The notes under the pieces were generated by a model. That model was not told where the DNA came from. It was given only the letters and a program-made list of their open reading frames with translations, and made no database searches. A stretch of DNA of 64,000 nt, taken from assembly GCF_000004825.1 (NCBI RefSeq), contig NW_008805063.1, positions 682,857-746,856 of the forward strand, in the 5' to 3' direction. Positions 1-10,572 of the stretch are shown in pieces. Every line of letters begins with the position of its first letter. Within the stretch, counting starts at the first letter, position 1. Position numbers and translations under genes: made by a program. Source of the DNA: Heterostelium album PN500 (taxonomy: Eukaryota; Evosea; Eumycetozoa; Acytosteliales; Acytosteliaceae).

Positions 1-1404
1 TTTGTGATATAATGATGGATCATCCTGTATGTGTCTATAACATTAGTTGTTTATAAACAACAACAACAATAACATATAACTAGTTACTAACTGATGATGA
101 TTAATCATCAAAAACAACAAAAGAGTATTAGTAGACAACATGCTGTTATACAACATGGCGAAGAAGGTCAATTGTTTTTATATGATTTGAATAGTACACA
201 TGGATCGTTTATCAATAAGAAGAGATGTCCTCCTAACACTCATAATCCTCTGAGGAGTGGTGATGTCCTTAGATTTGGTGAATCAACAAGATTGTATGTC
301 ATAGTTGGTGGTCAAGTAATGGAGAGTGACGATAGATTAGAATTAGAGAAACAAAAACAGAAACAACAACAACAACAAGATTCAACTACCACTGATAAAT
401 CAAAGGCATTCATTCAGCTGTTTACATCATCATCAAAGAGAAATACAGATCAACAAAAAGAGATTAGAGAGTTGAGAAATCATGGCTGGGGACAAGATGA
501 TAGATATGATGCTAAAGAAGAGTATGATGACGATGATAATAATAATAATAGTAGTAAAGATGAATTAGATAATAATGTAAATAATGCTAAGGTTGTGAAT
601 GGTGAACAACAACAACAAGATGATGATGATTCAGACATAGAGAATGATGAATTCTATAATAGAACAGATCAATTAAAAGATAAATGGATGAAAGATATAA
701 AGAATGAAAGTTATCAGAGTATATTGGAGAGAAAGGATTTGCTGTTAAAGGAGAAAGATGATATTGTACAGAGATTTAAAGAGGTTACTACACAACAAAA
801 GAAAGACAACGATAAACAACAAGATGATGAAGATGAATTGGATAAGTTCATGCAACAAAACGATGAATCATTAAAGAAGACAACGCAACAAGAGCTAACC
901 AGTAAGATGATAGAAACCGACAAAAAACTAGCATACATTGAACAGATTTTAAGAAAGATACCAGAGTATAGAAAGAAATTACAACAAGAGAAATTACAAC
1001 AACAACAACAACAAAAACAAAAACAGCAACAACAAGATAATAATAATAATAATAATAGTAATCAAATATCAACTTCAATAACATCTTCAAGTACAATATC
1101 AACAGAAGCAACACAATCAACAACAACAACAAAATTAGATATATTTAATAATGGTCTTGAAGAAAAAGAAGATAAACCAAGAGAATTAATAACATTAAGT
1201 GATGATATTCCACAAGAGTATCTATCGAAATCACCTGTTGTTACTAGTAAAAAGAGAGTGGTTGACTCTACACCTAATGAAACAGCAGCAGAAAGATCAA
1301 AAAGAATAAGAGATGATTTAAAACAAAAACAAGAAGAGGAATTCGTTGATTTAATCGAACGTGAAAATCAAATGAATCAACAATCAAATAAATATGGTTA
1401 TTAA
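1..1404 (+). CDS. Kanadaptin (SLC4A1AP)-like FHA-domain protein, 5' end outside window
   Basis: This is the 3' part of a gene that starts before the window. The first 26 bases read in frame as CDIMMDHP, then a GT-AG intron (27-123), then exon 124-1404 beginning SISRQHAVIQ. Joined, this gives the core of an FHA phosphopeptide-binding fold (HPSISRQHA, then STHGSFINKKR and LRSGDVLRFGES), the pattern of kanadaptin and related nuclear FHA proteins. The ATG at 94 lies inside the intron and is not the start. After the FHA domain come charged, Q/N/D-rich linkers, predicted coiled coils and a basic C-terminal end (ERSKRIRDDLKQKQEEE). Kanadaptin proteins are nuclear and linked to RNA processing, but their function is poorly defined. 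The assignment to kanadaptin rather than another FHA protein rests on the FHA sequence and overall layout. I am fairly confident. Confidence 0.75.
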
Positions 1405-1528
1405 ACAACAATCATCAAACATTATATTTATAAATATTATTGTTATTTTGAAATTGTTATAGTTTTATTATTATTATTATTACTATATTATTATTATAGG
1501 TAGGTAGTTATCTATTTTATTATTGAAA

Positions 1529-3511
1529 TTACATACGGAATACACCGAAACCATCAGATGGTGGATTTATTGGTTGATTCAAACATGCGCTCAAACTGAG
1601 TGCTACGACTTGACGTGTATCGACTGGGTTGATGACACCGTCGTCCCAGCAACGTGCCGACGAGTAGTATGGCGATCCTTCGACTTCGTACTTGTCAGAG
1701 ATTGGCTTCTTGAAGGCTGCTTCCTCCTCGGGTGCCCATTGCTTACCTTCCTTTGCCATGTTGTCCTTCTGGATCTGTGCCAAAACAGAGGCAGCTTGCT
1801 CACCACCCATCACAGAGATTCTGGCGTTTGGCCACATGTACATGAAACGTGGACTGTACGAACGACCGCACATACCATAGTTACCGGCACCGAAACTACC
1901 TCCGATGATAACGGTGATCTTTGGTACACGTGCGGTTGCCACTGCCATAACCATCTTGGCACCGTCCTTGGCGATACCACGAGCCTCATACGACTTTCCT
2001 ACCATGAAACCGGTGATGTTCTGGAGGAACAACAATGGGATACCACGCTGATTGCACAACTCGATGAAATGTGCACCTTTCACTGCGGACTCACTGAACA
2101 AGATACCGTTGTTCGCGATAATACCAACGGGCATACCGTGGATGTGTGCGAAACCGGTCACCAGCGTCGTACCGTAGAGCTCTTTGAATTCGTCGAAACG
2201 ACTTCCGTCGACAATACGCGAAATCACCTTACGAACATCGAATGTCTTTCTCAAGTCGGATGGAACGATACCCGAGAGTTCGGAAGCCGGGAACAATGGC
2301 TCCTCGACGGGCTTGATGACGACCGACGGTTGTTTCTTACGGTTGAGATTCGAGACGATACGACGAGTGATAGCGAGCGCTTCTTGGTCGTTACGCGCGT
2401 AGTGGTCGGTTACACCGGAGGTACGACAGTGGAGATCGGCTCCTCCGAGTTCCTCGGCGGTGACGACTTCACCGGTGGCCGCTTTGACCAGTGGTGGACC
2501 ACCCAAAAAGATGGTTCCAGTCGATTTGACGATTACGGATTCGTCGGCCATCGCTGGCACGTAGGCACCACCGGCTGTGCAAGAACCCATGACGACGGCG
2601 ATCTGGGGGATACGCTTGGCAGACATGTTTGCCTGATTGAAAAAGATTCTTCCAAAGTGATCACGATCGGGGAATACGTCGGCCTGACGCGGTAGATTGG
2701 CACCTCCAGAGTCGACCAAGTAGATGCATGGCAAATTGTTCTCTTGGGCAATCTCTTGTGCACGCAAATGCTTCTTTACAGTGATTGGGAAGTAGGTACC
2801 TCCCTTGACAGTCGAGTCGTTCGCAACGATAATACATTCCTGTCCTTCCACTCTACCGATACCTGTAATGATACCACCGGCTGGTACATCTTCTCCATAC
2901 ATATTGAATCCTGCTAATTGTGAAAATTCCAAAAATGGTGAACTATAATTATAATATTGATGATGATGATGATAATGATGATTTGATTAATTTGAGTGTT
3001 ATTTTGAAATGCTTATACAAATTTAAATGATTTACCCTGGATCAATGAGTGAATCGATACGTTGACGAGCCAACATCTTTCCTCTTGAGACATGACGTTC
3101 ATTCAGTTTTGGACCACCACCCAACTTGATTTTATCGATGTTCTTATTGAGTTGTTCGATGCTCTCATTCATTCTAGTCATGTTTTCTTTGAACTCTACT
3201 GAGTTCTTATCGACTGATCCATCGATAATATGCATCAATTTATCTGTATGATATGATCTCTATAAATAAAAAAATAGTCAATATTATTTTCAAGCTTATA
3301 ACAATCCATCTATTCATTCTCCTCTTATCAAATATTTGATGATTGTTATTATTATTGTTGTTGTTGTTATTGTTTGTTGGTTTGTTGATGAATGATTTTT
3401 AAAACATACAGTTCCAATGTTTGCCAATGAAGTAGACATACGAATACCATTGTTGAATCTCAATAATGAGGAAGTTGGAGTCACCAACTTTCTAGAGAAT
3501 GATGATAACAT
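1529..3511 (-). CDS. mccB: Methylcrotonyl-CoA carboxylase beta subunit, mitochondrial
   Basis: Three exons: 3511-3410, 3259-3036 and 2942-1529, joined by GT-AG introns and keeping frame across both junctions (102+224+1414 nt, 579 residues). This matches the usual 560-590 residue length. The protein is the carboxyltransferase half of 3-methylcrotonyl-CoA carboxylase, which works with the biotin-carrying alpha subunit in mitochondrial leucine breakdown. The first exon gives a Ser/Arg-rich presequence typical of mitochondrial import. The crotonase-like carboxyltransferase fold is clear: [49 protein letters not shown] and the C-terminal [20 protein letters not shown]. Codon use is regular with many C-ending codons, which is why a 390-codon antisense frame stays open over the same bases; that frame is an artefact. 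The 5' end faces the ABC transporter gene across a shared 1.1-kb spacer. Confidence 0.95.
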
Positions 3512-4596
3512 TGTATAAATGAATTACACAATTTAATATATAATTAGAAAAATGATGTATTAAAATTAAATAGAGTAAATTTAAAAAATCAGTGGACGAT
3601 CAGTGATCATTTTTTTTTTTTTTTTTTTTGCAAAACACAAGCACAAGGGAACTTCATTTGTGCACTTTTTTTTTGGAAATTTCAGCTCCGATAATACAGT
3701 TTCAAAAAATGCGAAACTGTTTATATATGTTGTTATAATTTACAATTTACTTTTAAAAAATGTTTAAAATAACACAATATTTTATATTTTAAATGATTAT
3801 TTTTTTCTAAAAATAAAATGTTAAAACAAAACAATAATAAAATTATCTATTTATTTATTATCAATAGATTTAATAGAAATTTAAATGAAATCTTTCTTTT
3901 TGTTAATATTAAGTAGGAGGAATAAAAAAAAGTAGATGAACAACAACATTATTAAGGAATATGACGAAAAAAGAAAAAATCTAAAAAAAGTGATCCGACG
4001 ATTAATTATGTCACACATTTTTTTTAATTTTAATTAATTTCAAAAAAAATTTCTATTTATGTTATGTATTAGATGTTTTTGGGTAATGAGGTTACATCAG
4101 GTGTGACCTTTCAAGTTTTCGATGAACCTATTGTCGCAAACATTTTAATCATAATTAATTAAATTTGCAAAGCTCAATGCTAGGAAATCATTATTACCTT
4201 ATTAATTCTTAATGATTCACTGACACATCAAACCTAGCAACTAATTAGGTTTGAGTTCTTTACTAAAAAACAAAACAAAAAATAACAAAGATCCAAAAAT
4301 ACAAATTATTTATTATAAATTTAAATCATTTTTATTATTATACCAAAATCAAATATATTATTTATATACAAATACATATTACTTTAAAATATTTATTATA
4401 GTTATTGTAGTTTTAGTTTTTGTTTTGTTTTGTTTTGTTTAGTTTCAGTTCATTAATATAATCATATCATAAATCACTATATTATTTATCTTTGCTTTTG
4501 ACAAAACACTACACTTAAGTGTTGTTTGTATTTATATATATTTGCAGATAAATAACCAAAAATAGTTAGTGTTCGTCCAAAATAAAAACTAAAAAA
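3512..4596. other. Divergent intergenic spacer, mccB / ABC transporter
   Basis: AT-rich spacer between two divergently transcribed genes, so it must hold both promoters. A T-tract lies at about 3608-3629, next to the mccB start, as is common upstream of dictyostelid genes. A less AT-rich patch lies at about 4080-4250 and contains an imperfect inverted repeat around AACCTAGC/AATTAGGTT. No convincing gene or RNA was seen. Confidence 0.4.
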
Positions 4597-7239
4597 ATGT
4601 CAAATAGAAGTGAAAGGAAAAGATTGTTGGATGATAATAATGAAGATGCTGCTGGCGGTGATAGAGATGTAGAGAGTCAGGTGTTGTTACATCCTGTTAA
4701 TAGTAAAGAACCACTGCGTAGAGTTGCTGGTGGTAGTAATGATGATAATGGTGGAATCTATGAGGACGGTCTGTCCGTGGTAGAAAAACAGCGACAAAAG
4801 TCAACTCTCTATATGCTGCGGCTTGCCAGTGTAGTTTTACTCGTTGGTTACGTACTCTCCACCAACCTGTTGTTCTTTATTGGCAATCGTGTTGTGTTCT
4901 ACCCGAATCCGATCAGTCCGACACCGACTACCTCGCCAACACCCACCGCGTCACCAAACAACACGAGCGTACTCGACCAATTCAATATAAAGTATTTCTT
5001 TTATTTCTCGACGTTCGATGTGCTGCTACTCAGCTATGTACTCGCTATTTTCTGGACGGTATGTCTCTTCCTCACTGGCTATCTCTACCAGTTGTCAACG
5101 ATTGCCATGTCGGTACTCGGTTTGATCTACATCATCATAAAGTCTGCTTTCGCCATACCGATGCTAACTAAAACACCGGGATCTATTGACCCGTCAATAC
5201 TCCCAGTGAATTCCCCGATTTTGACACGTGACGACGCTCGTGAGATGACGCTGGCGTGCATTGCCAACTCGATCGGTCTCATCGTCTTGTATCTTGCGCT
5301 CAATGCTTATCCACTGTTGGTTGCTCGTGTCGAGCACAAGATAGAGATGGCCAAGGAGAAGAAGAAACTGGAGGATGCCGAAGCAATGGATTCCTCCATC
5401 AACAAAGCAGCGAAGCGTCCAACCCGTATAAACAACTCCAACGCCAAGCGTCTAGCAAAGCTCTCAAAGCCCGAGCTACCACTGATTCTCTGCGGTATGA
5501 TTGCGCTGATCTTCTCGTCGTTCTCCTCGCTTGCCATTCCCGCTTTCTTTGGTCAGATCGTGCAGGTGCTTTCGGCATCGCGTGACATCAATACACTCAA
5601 CAACTCGACGCTGGCATTGGTCATTATCTTCCTGATCGGTAGTTTAAGTACTTCGATACGTGCGTATCTCTTCACGCTGGCCGGTCAGCGTTTCGTTGCG
5701 AGAATGAGAAAAGAGTTGTTTGCAGCGATCATCAAGCAGGATGTGGCATTCTTTGATCAGAGCAGAACCGGTGAGTTGGTCAATCGTTTGGCATCGGATA
5801 CACAAGTACTCCAAAACACAGTGACCGTCAACATCTCAATGGCAGTGAGATACACCATTCAAATCATCGGTGCAATCATCTTACTCTTCATCACCAACTG
5901 GCGACTTACACTTGTCATGCTGGCAATCATCCCTATTCTCGCTGTCTCTGCTGTCTTTTACGGAAAGAAAGTAAAGATGCTCGGTAAACAAGTACAAGAG
6001 GAACTGGCTAAATCATCTACAACCGGTGAAGAAGTAATTAGTAACATTAGAACTGTAAAAGCATTTGCCAAAGAAGAGAAATTCGTTGCAATCGTAAGTT
6101 ACCATTTATCAAGATATATAATATTTTATTAATCCTTTATTTATCTATCTATCTATCTATCTATTTAGTATGGAAAAGATGTACATCAAAGTTATTTAAT
6201 TGGTAAAAAGTTGGCGTTGGCAGGTGGAATTTTCTCGGGTGGTGTATTTTTAGTGGCACAACTCGCAATTGTGCTGATTGTTTATGTTGGTGCCAAACAA
6301 GTGTTGAATGGCGACACAACCACTGGTAACCTCACTTCATTCCTTTTGTATACATTGTCGGTGGCGATGGCACTTGCTTTCGTCAGTAGTTTGTTTGGTG
6401 ATTTCATGCAGGCCGTCGGTGCATCCGATCGTATCTTTGAGTTGATGGACAAGGTTCCATCGATTCCAATCACCGGTGGTGATATTCTACCGAACCCAGT
6501 CGGTGAAATCGAGCTTAAAGATGTAAACTTTACCTATCCAACCAGAGGAACACAAGTGTTGACAACGATCAACTTGAAGATCCAGACTGGAACGGTTACT
6601 GCGCTGGTCGGACCGTCCGGTGGTGGAAAGTCAACTATTGTTTCGTTGATAGAACGATTCTACGATCCAAATTCCGGTGTGATTACACTGGACGGTGTCG
6701 ATATTAAAAGACTCGATCCACGTTGGTATCGTAGTATTATTGGTTTCGTCAGTCAGGAGCCACTCTTGTTTGCTGGTACCATCAAGGAGAATATTAGTTT
6801 TGGTGTGGAGAATGCCAGTATGGACGACATTAGAGCTGCTGCCGAGAAGGCGAATGCTCATCAGTTTATTGGCGCATTCGAGAGTACCTATGATACTGTG
6901 GTGGGTGAGCGTGGAGTCCGTTTGTCCGGTGGACAGAAACAACGTATTGCTATCGCTCGTGCTTTGCTTTTGAATCCAAAGGTATTGCTGTTGGATGAGG
7001 CCACCAGTGCTCTCGATGCCGAAAGTGAGTATCTTGTTAAGGAGGCAATCGATAGATTGATGCACAACAGAACCGTCTTGGTTATTGCCCATCGTCTATC
7101 GACCGTTGTCAACGCCAACTCTGTCATGGTGGTCAACCAAGGTATCATCGAAGAAAGAGGTACTCACGAAGAGTTGATCCAAAATGAAAATGGAATCTAT
7201 TATAATCTTGTCAAGAGACAGCTAAAGTCAAACGAATAA
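4597..7239 (+). CDS. ABC transporter, subfamily B half-transporter (TAP/TAPL-like)
   Basis: Two exons, 4597-6093 and 6169-7239, separated by a 75-bp intron that contains an ATCT microsatellite; frame is kept (855 residues). The order is: a short acidic cytosolic N-terminus, an extra hydrophobic region of about four membrane segments (residues about 70-230), a basic linker, the six-helix exporter core (about 290-590) and one nucleotide-binding domain. In the latter, Walker A GPSGGGKST lies near residue 647, the signature LSGGQKQR near 751, Walker B VLLLDEATSALD near 770 and the H-loop His near 806. All catalytic motifs are intact. Half-transporters of this type dimerise and use ATP to export peptides or other solutes across lysosomal, ER or mitochondrial membranes. 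The extra N-terminal helices resemble TAPL (ABCB9) or dictyostelid AbcB1. The substrate cannot be told from sequence. Confidence 0.93.
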
Positions 7240-7561
7240 CTATTGGATTTATATAAAATCAAATAATATCAATAAAATTAATCTGTTTAATTGTAAAGTT
7301 ACAAATCATTAAGATTTAGGAAGATCAAGATGATATATGAGATTTGAGAGTTTGATTTAATTCTAAAGAAGAAATCTGGGAATCTTTAAACACCTGTAGA
7401 GTTGTATATTTATTGTGTGCCAAAATCTAAATGATCAATGATGGGTTAATGTGATCTTAGAGGTTTTTTTTTATTTTATTCGATTTATGGTTACAAGCAA
7501 GAGCCAGTTTTGTTTTGAGTTTTATCTATTTAATACTTTGGGGAACAGAGTATGAAATAGA
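7240..7561. other. Spacer downstream of ABC transporter
   Basis: AT-rich 3' flank of the transporter gene, with an AATAAA-like signal just after the stop codon (about 7270). No gene seen. It ends at the poly(T) run that marks the 3' end of the adjacent LINE remnant. Confidence 0.4.
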
Positions 7562-7562
7562 T
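7554..7562. repeat. Candidate target-site duplication of LINE remnant A, left copy
   Basis: GAAATAGAT, repeated at 8725-8733 on the other side of the remnant. It adjoins the poly(A/T) tail, as expected for target-primed insertion. Nine bases in an AT-rich region could still coincide by chance. Confidence 0.55.
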
Positions 7563-8724
7563 TTTTTTTTTTTTTTTTTGAAGTATTCTCATATCTTGAA
7601 GAATACTCAAATGGATTTTATTTTTAATTGTTTATTTGCTGAGGTGGGATGGCGTTGGGATGTTCCAGGTGATACCAGATGAGTTTGAAGTCGTCTAGCT
7701 TCTTCAGCCATTTTGATTGATATGCTTGAATGTTTCAGTTGTTACGACCGAAGTCTTGTTTTAATTTCTGATTAGTTTGTGGTATTCTAGTTTAGCTAGT
7801 CTGTTAATGTTGTTGGTTGTTGCGTGATAGAAGGTGGTGGGTGTGATGGGGGAGTTGTGAGCAAGTTTGCAGTGAAGAATCCAGACCTGGTGTAGTACGA
7901 TAGCAATTACGTTTTGATGTAGCTCGTTTTTGCTTGTCATCTTGAGGATGTCCAGCTCCCAGTCGAGGTGTCCCCTGTAAATTTGTGTATGATCCGTTTT
8001 ATGATAGGTTTGTAGGTGTTAAGTATTTTGCATTTGAAGAGGTGGTGCTCGGTGATCTTGATCGGTGGGAGACCTGTGAATACGAATGGTAAGCAGTGTA
8101 TACAGAAGGTGAGGTCGATCTTAGAGAGCGGTAGACATCTAGCGAAGAGTTTGAAGAGTGTGTCTCGCCCTTTTTGGTCTTTGATCTTGGCTATGGTGGT
8201 GAAGGTTTCCGGGAGGGAGAATCCTTTGCTTATGAGGATTTCCTCTCCTTTTGTGGTTGGGGTTGGTTTTTTGTCAGAGTTCATTCGTATGAATGTTCTG
8301 TAAATAATTTTGAGTGGGATTATTGTGTTGGGTGTTTCTGTGATTGGTTGGTTGAGGTGGGGGTTGTGTCCATGCTCGTTGGCAAGCTTTTTCCAAGCGT
8401 TTTGGCATTTGGTGAACAAGGGAGATGGTGACATGTGCCCAATGAGGTAGTTTCGCCAGAGGATGAGCTTGTCGTGGTTGGAATTGTCTTTGATTGAGAG
8501 GAAGTGGTTATAGACCCATGCTTTTTGAGCGAGTTCTCTTACTGGCATGTTCCAGAGGCCAATGCCTCCTTCTTCCCAGCTGAGAGAAGCTCTTTCGATT
8601 CGCATCCGGCTTTTGTATTTGGTGTCTGTGTCTAGATTGCTGTTTGTGGAGAAGATGAACCAGTTTGTGAGTGATTGGAGCGTGGTGTTGTTTTGTGGAG
8701 GGAATCGGTCTATGTTATGGTGGA
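7563..8724 (-). mobile_element. LINE remnant A, 5'-truncated, upstream of tRNA-Pro
   Basis: On the minus strand an open frame (stop at 7937; open upstream to at least 8724) encodes the C-terminal end of a non-LTR retrotransposon ORF2. It has the post-RT motif SWEEGGIGLWNM and a CxxC...HHLFxC zinc-knuckle (CIHCLPFVF...TEHHLFKCK). The minus-strand 3' end finishes in an 18-base A-tail, seen as T at 7562-7579. The 9-mer GAAATAGAT occurs at 7554-7562 and again at 8725-8733 and is a candidate target-site duplication. The 5' truncation point is 39 bases from the tRNA-Pro start. Endonuclease and RT domains are missing, so this copy cannot move by itself. Dictyostelid TRE5 elements insert about 48 bp upstream of tRNA genes, so a TRE5-like origin is likely. 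The family name is inferred; no library search was possible. Confidence 0.75.
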
Positions 8725-8733
8725 GAAATAGAT
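8725..8733. repeat. Candidate target-site duplication of LINE remnant A, right copy
   Basis: GAAATAGAT matching 7554-7562. It ends 30 bases before the first base of tRNA-Pro. Confidence 0.55.
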
Positions 8734-8763
8734 AGTTAAAAATAAGAAATGAACTTCACCAGA

Positions 8764-8834
8764 GGCTCCATAGTTGAATGGTACAATACTACCTTTGGGT
8801 GGTAGTGGTCTGGGTTCGATTCCCGGTGGAGCCC
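8764..8834 (+). tRNA. tRNA-Pro (anticodon TGG)
   Basis: The full cloverleaf can be drawn by eye. Acceptor GGCTCCA pairs with TGGAGCC, the D-arm is GTTG/CAAT with GG in the loop, and the anticodon stem CTACC/GGTAG encloses loop TTTGGGT with anticodon TGG. The T-arm CTGGG/CCCGG has loop TTCGATT, and the discriminator base is C. There is no intron. The internal B-box (GGTTCGATTCC) is intact, so it should recruit TFIIIC. The gene lies between two LINE remnants, in line with the known use of tRNA genes as insertion targets by dictyostelid retroelements. Confidence 0.95.
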
Positions 8835-9389
8835 AATTTATATTTATAAAAAACCTTACTGCATGCGGTAAGCATACTTTTAAAAAAGATTCAACTTGTA
8901 GAAAAGTGTAGAAAAGTAGCCGAAATTCCGATAAAATCTCAATGAAATTTGGCGGAAATTTCGAATCTTCCAAACTGACATTCTAAGTCTGGAAAACCAT
9001 GACGATTCCATTTTAGGTTCCAACCGAAATCCATCCAGTCATTATGGATTACGGGAAACTATAAATATACCAAACAAATCCCTAAGTCGATATTCATATT
9101 CATATTCATTTATAACATATATTAATATCGAGTTAAGGTTTGTATTAAATAAAAATATTCATATTCATATTCATTTATAACATATATTAATATCGAGTTA
9201 AGTTTATTATTTCTTTTCTACATATCTTTCCAACCTTTTGTTAAAGCTGTACTACTCTCTTAGTAATACTACTTTACAAAAAAAGTAACAAAAAACTAAT
9301 AATCCCTGTTTATATGAAAGAATTAATTATTTAAGAGATAAGTTTTATATTAATTTATAACTTACTTTTGGTATATATATTTTGCAATA
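8835..9389. other. Spacer between tRNA-Pro and LINE remnant B
   Basis: No gene seen. It contains the 48-bp direct repeats and, just after the tRNA, sequence that could be the 5' non-coding end of the downstream LINE. A short antisense open frame covering the tRNA is meaningless. Confidence 0.35.
9090..9202. repeat. Perfect 48-bp direct repeat, period 65
   Basis: The same 48 bases occur at 9090-9137 and 9155-9202, separated by a 17-bp spacer. Each unit is AT-rich, begins with ATATTCATATTCATATTC and ends in ATATCGAGTTAAG. It lies between tRNA-Pro and LINE remnant B, and may be a tandem 5' module of that element, as TRE-type elements carry repeated modules in their 5' ends. That link is inferred. 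Confidence 0.7.
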
Positions 9390-10345
9390 AGCTCTACCAA
9401 ACCTTCCAAATCGCCTGGTCCCGATGGCGTTACTGGACTGTTCTACACAACTCTTTGGTTCTCCAATCTCAGTTCCTGCATATATCCAAGGTCAAAGTGC
9501 CTATGCTACGTAACAGCATATTCCGGCTGTACTCTCACACCTTCCCCATGAACCACAAGCGCACTGGTCATGTCTGTGAGTTCTGTGGTAACACCTTAAC
9601 TGAACTCTGCAACCCACATGAGCGTTTCTTCTTCAAATTCAGGAATGTAGTTTCACAGCAGTTCCTTTCCTTTATCAAACATATACCACAAGTACTGTAA
9701 CTATAGATTTCGCAATTGGAAGCACTCGTGCATCTAGTTCGACGGTCCTATTCGTACTACTGTCCACTTCACCCACCTTACTGCTGCTATCGTACATTCG
9801 TTATGGCAGGCGCTGTCCTGTGAACTGTTTGGTGATGGTACCCATTACAAGCTGGAAAATACCGTCAAAAGAGCAGTCACCCATTACACCAAATTAATCG
9901 ATGCCAATTACCACAAGCTTAACTTCACAATCGCTAATTCTATCTCCCAAGGAATCACTGTCGATTGCTCTGCAATGACACGTAAATTTAAATCTGATTG
10001 GAATCTAAATCCTTCCAACTACGTGCCACCACTTTATACTGTTGTTCACCAACACTTAACTACTGTTAGATCTATTCTATCCTAATACTACTAAACTTAT
10101 TAATTAATAATAACTATAAACAATAATAATAATAATATTTTATTAGCTATTTCTCACGGCCTGTGTGAGAATGTATATATAATATAAAACACGAACTAGC
10201 AGGTTAATATCAATACCTGCAATTTGTTGACTGATCATGAGTCAGCTAATCTTTTTTTTGCAAAAAAAAAAGTTTTATGCTTGTGGAACTGATCATAATT
10301 GGTTAACTTCCCTTACTACATAGCGGGAAAACCCATAGGTTACAT
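9390..10345 (+). mobile_element. LINE remnant B, internally deleted, downstream of tRNA-Pro
   Basis: The plus strand first reads KSPGPDGVTGLFYTTLW (about 9408-9458), the hallmark of the start of a LINE reverse transcriptase. Within a few bases, in another frame, it becomes the C-terminal region with a zinc-knuckle CEFCGNTLTE...HERFFF (to about 9660). A further frame continues with related coding sequence to the stop near 10085 (ends VHQHLTTVRSILS). Most of the RT is therefore deleted and at least two frame changes are present. A 3' tail with several small hairpins follows (around 10150-10260). A segment at about 10279-10340 recurs in inverted orientation near the tRNA-Lys gene. Its place downstream of, and in the same direction as, a tRNA gene recalls TRE3-type elements, which insert about 100 bp downstream. 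The family is inferred. Confidence 0.7.
10279..10340 (+). repeat. LINE B 3'-end segment, copy 1
   Basis: About 62 bp whose reverse complement recurs at 15272-15343 with roughly 75-80% identity by eye. Shared words include GGTTTTCCCG and AAGGGAAGTTAAC. Both copies lie downstream of a tRNA gene and run in that tRNA's direction. Confidence 0.65.
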
Positions 10346-10462
10346 TTTATCAAACCAACCACCACTTCACTGTTCATCAACACTCAACCAGTTTAAGTAT
10401 TTATAACGACTTGAATTTAAAACAATATTTCGAAATATTCAAAGTTTTATTTAAAAATTCTT

Positions 10463-10567
10463 CCCTCTAAAATATCATTTGAATATACATTCCTAATATA
10501 TCGAGGTTGAAAGTAAGTTGACCAATTTCTTTTTTTGTATATGTTAAAAACAATGATATTTTGTAGG
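10463..10567. mobile_element. MITE-like element, copy 1 (105 bp)
   Basis: A short non-coding element with imperfect terminal inverted repeats: CCCTCTAAAATATCATT at the left end, and AATGATATTTTGTAGG at the right. A second copy with the same ends and a similar left interior lies at 36770-36919. Shared interior words include ACATTCCTAATATATC, AGTTGACCAAT and TATGTTAAAAACAATG. No open frame is present. Its right end stops 5 bases short of the stop codon of the TM9SF copy. No clear target-site duplication was found. Confidence 0.7.
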
Positions 10568-10572
10568 TTTGG

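Noticed and set aside
1523-2695. 390-codon open frame on the plus strand
   Set aside because: It is antisense to the strongly conserved mccB exon. Biased codon use keeps the opposite strand open; the translation is Trp/Thr/Asp-rich nonsense with no domain.
8710-8973. Minus-strand frame of 87 codons across tRNA-Pro
   Set aside because: It runs through a functional tRNA and has no similarity to any protein.
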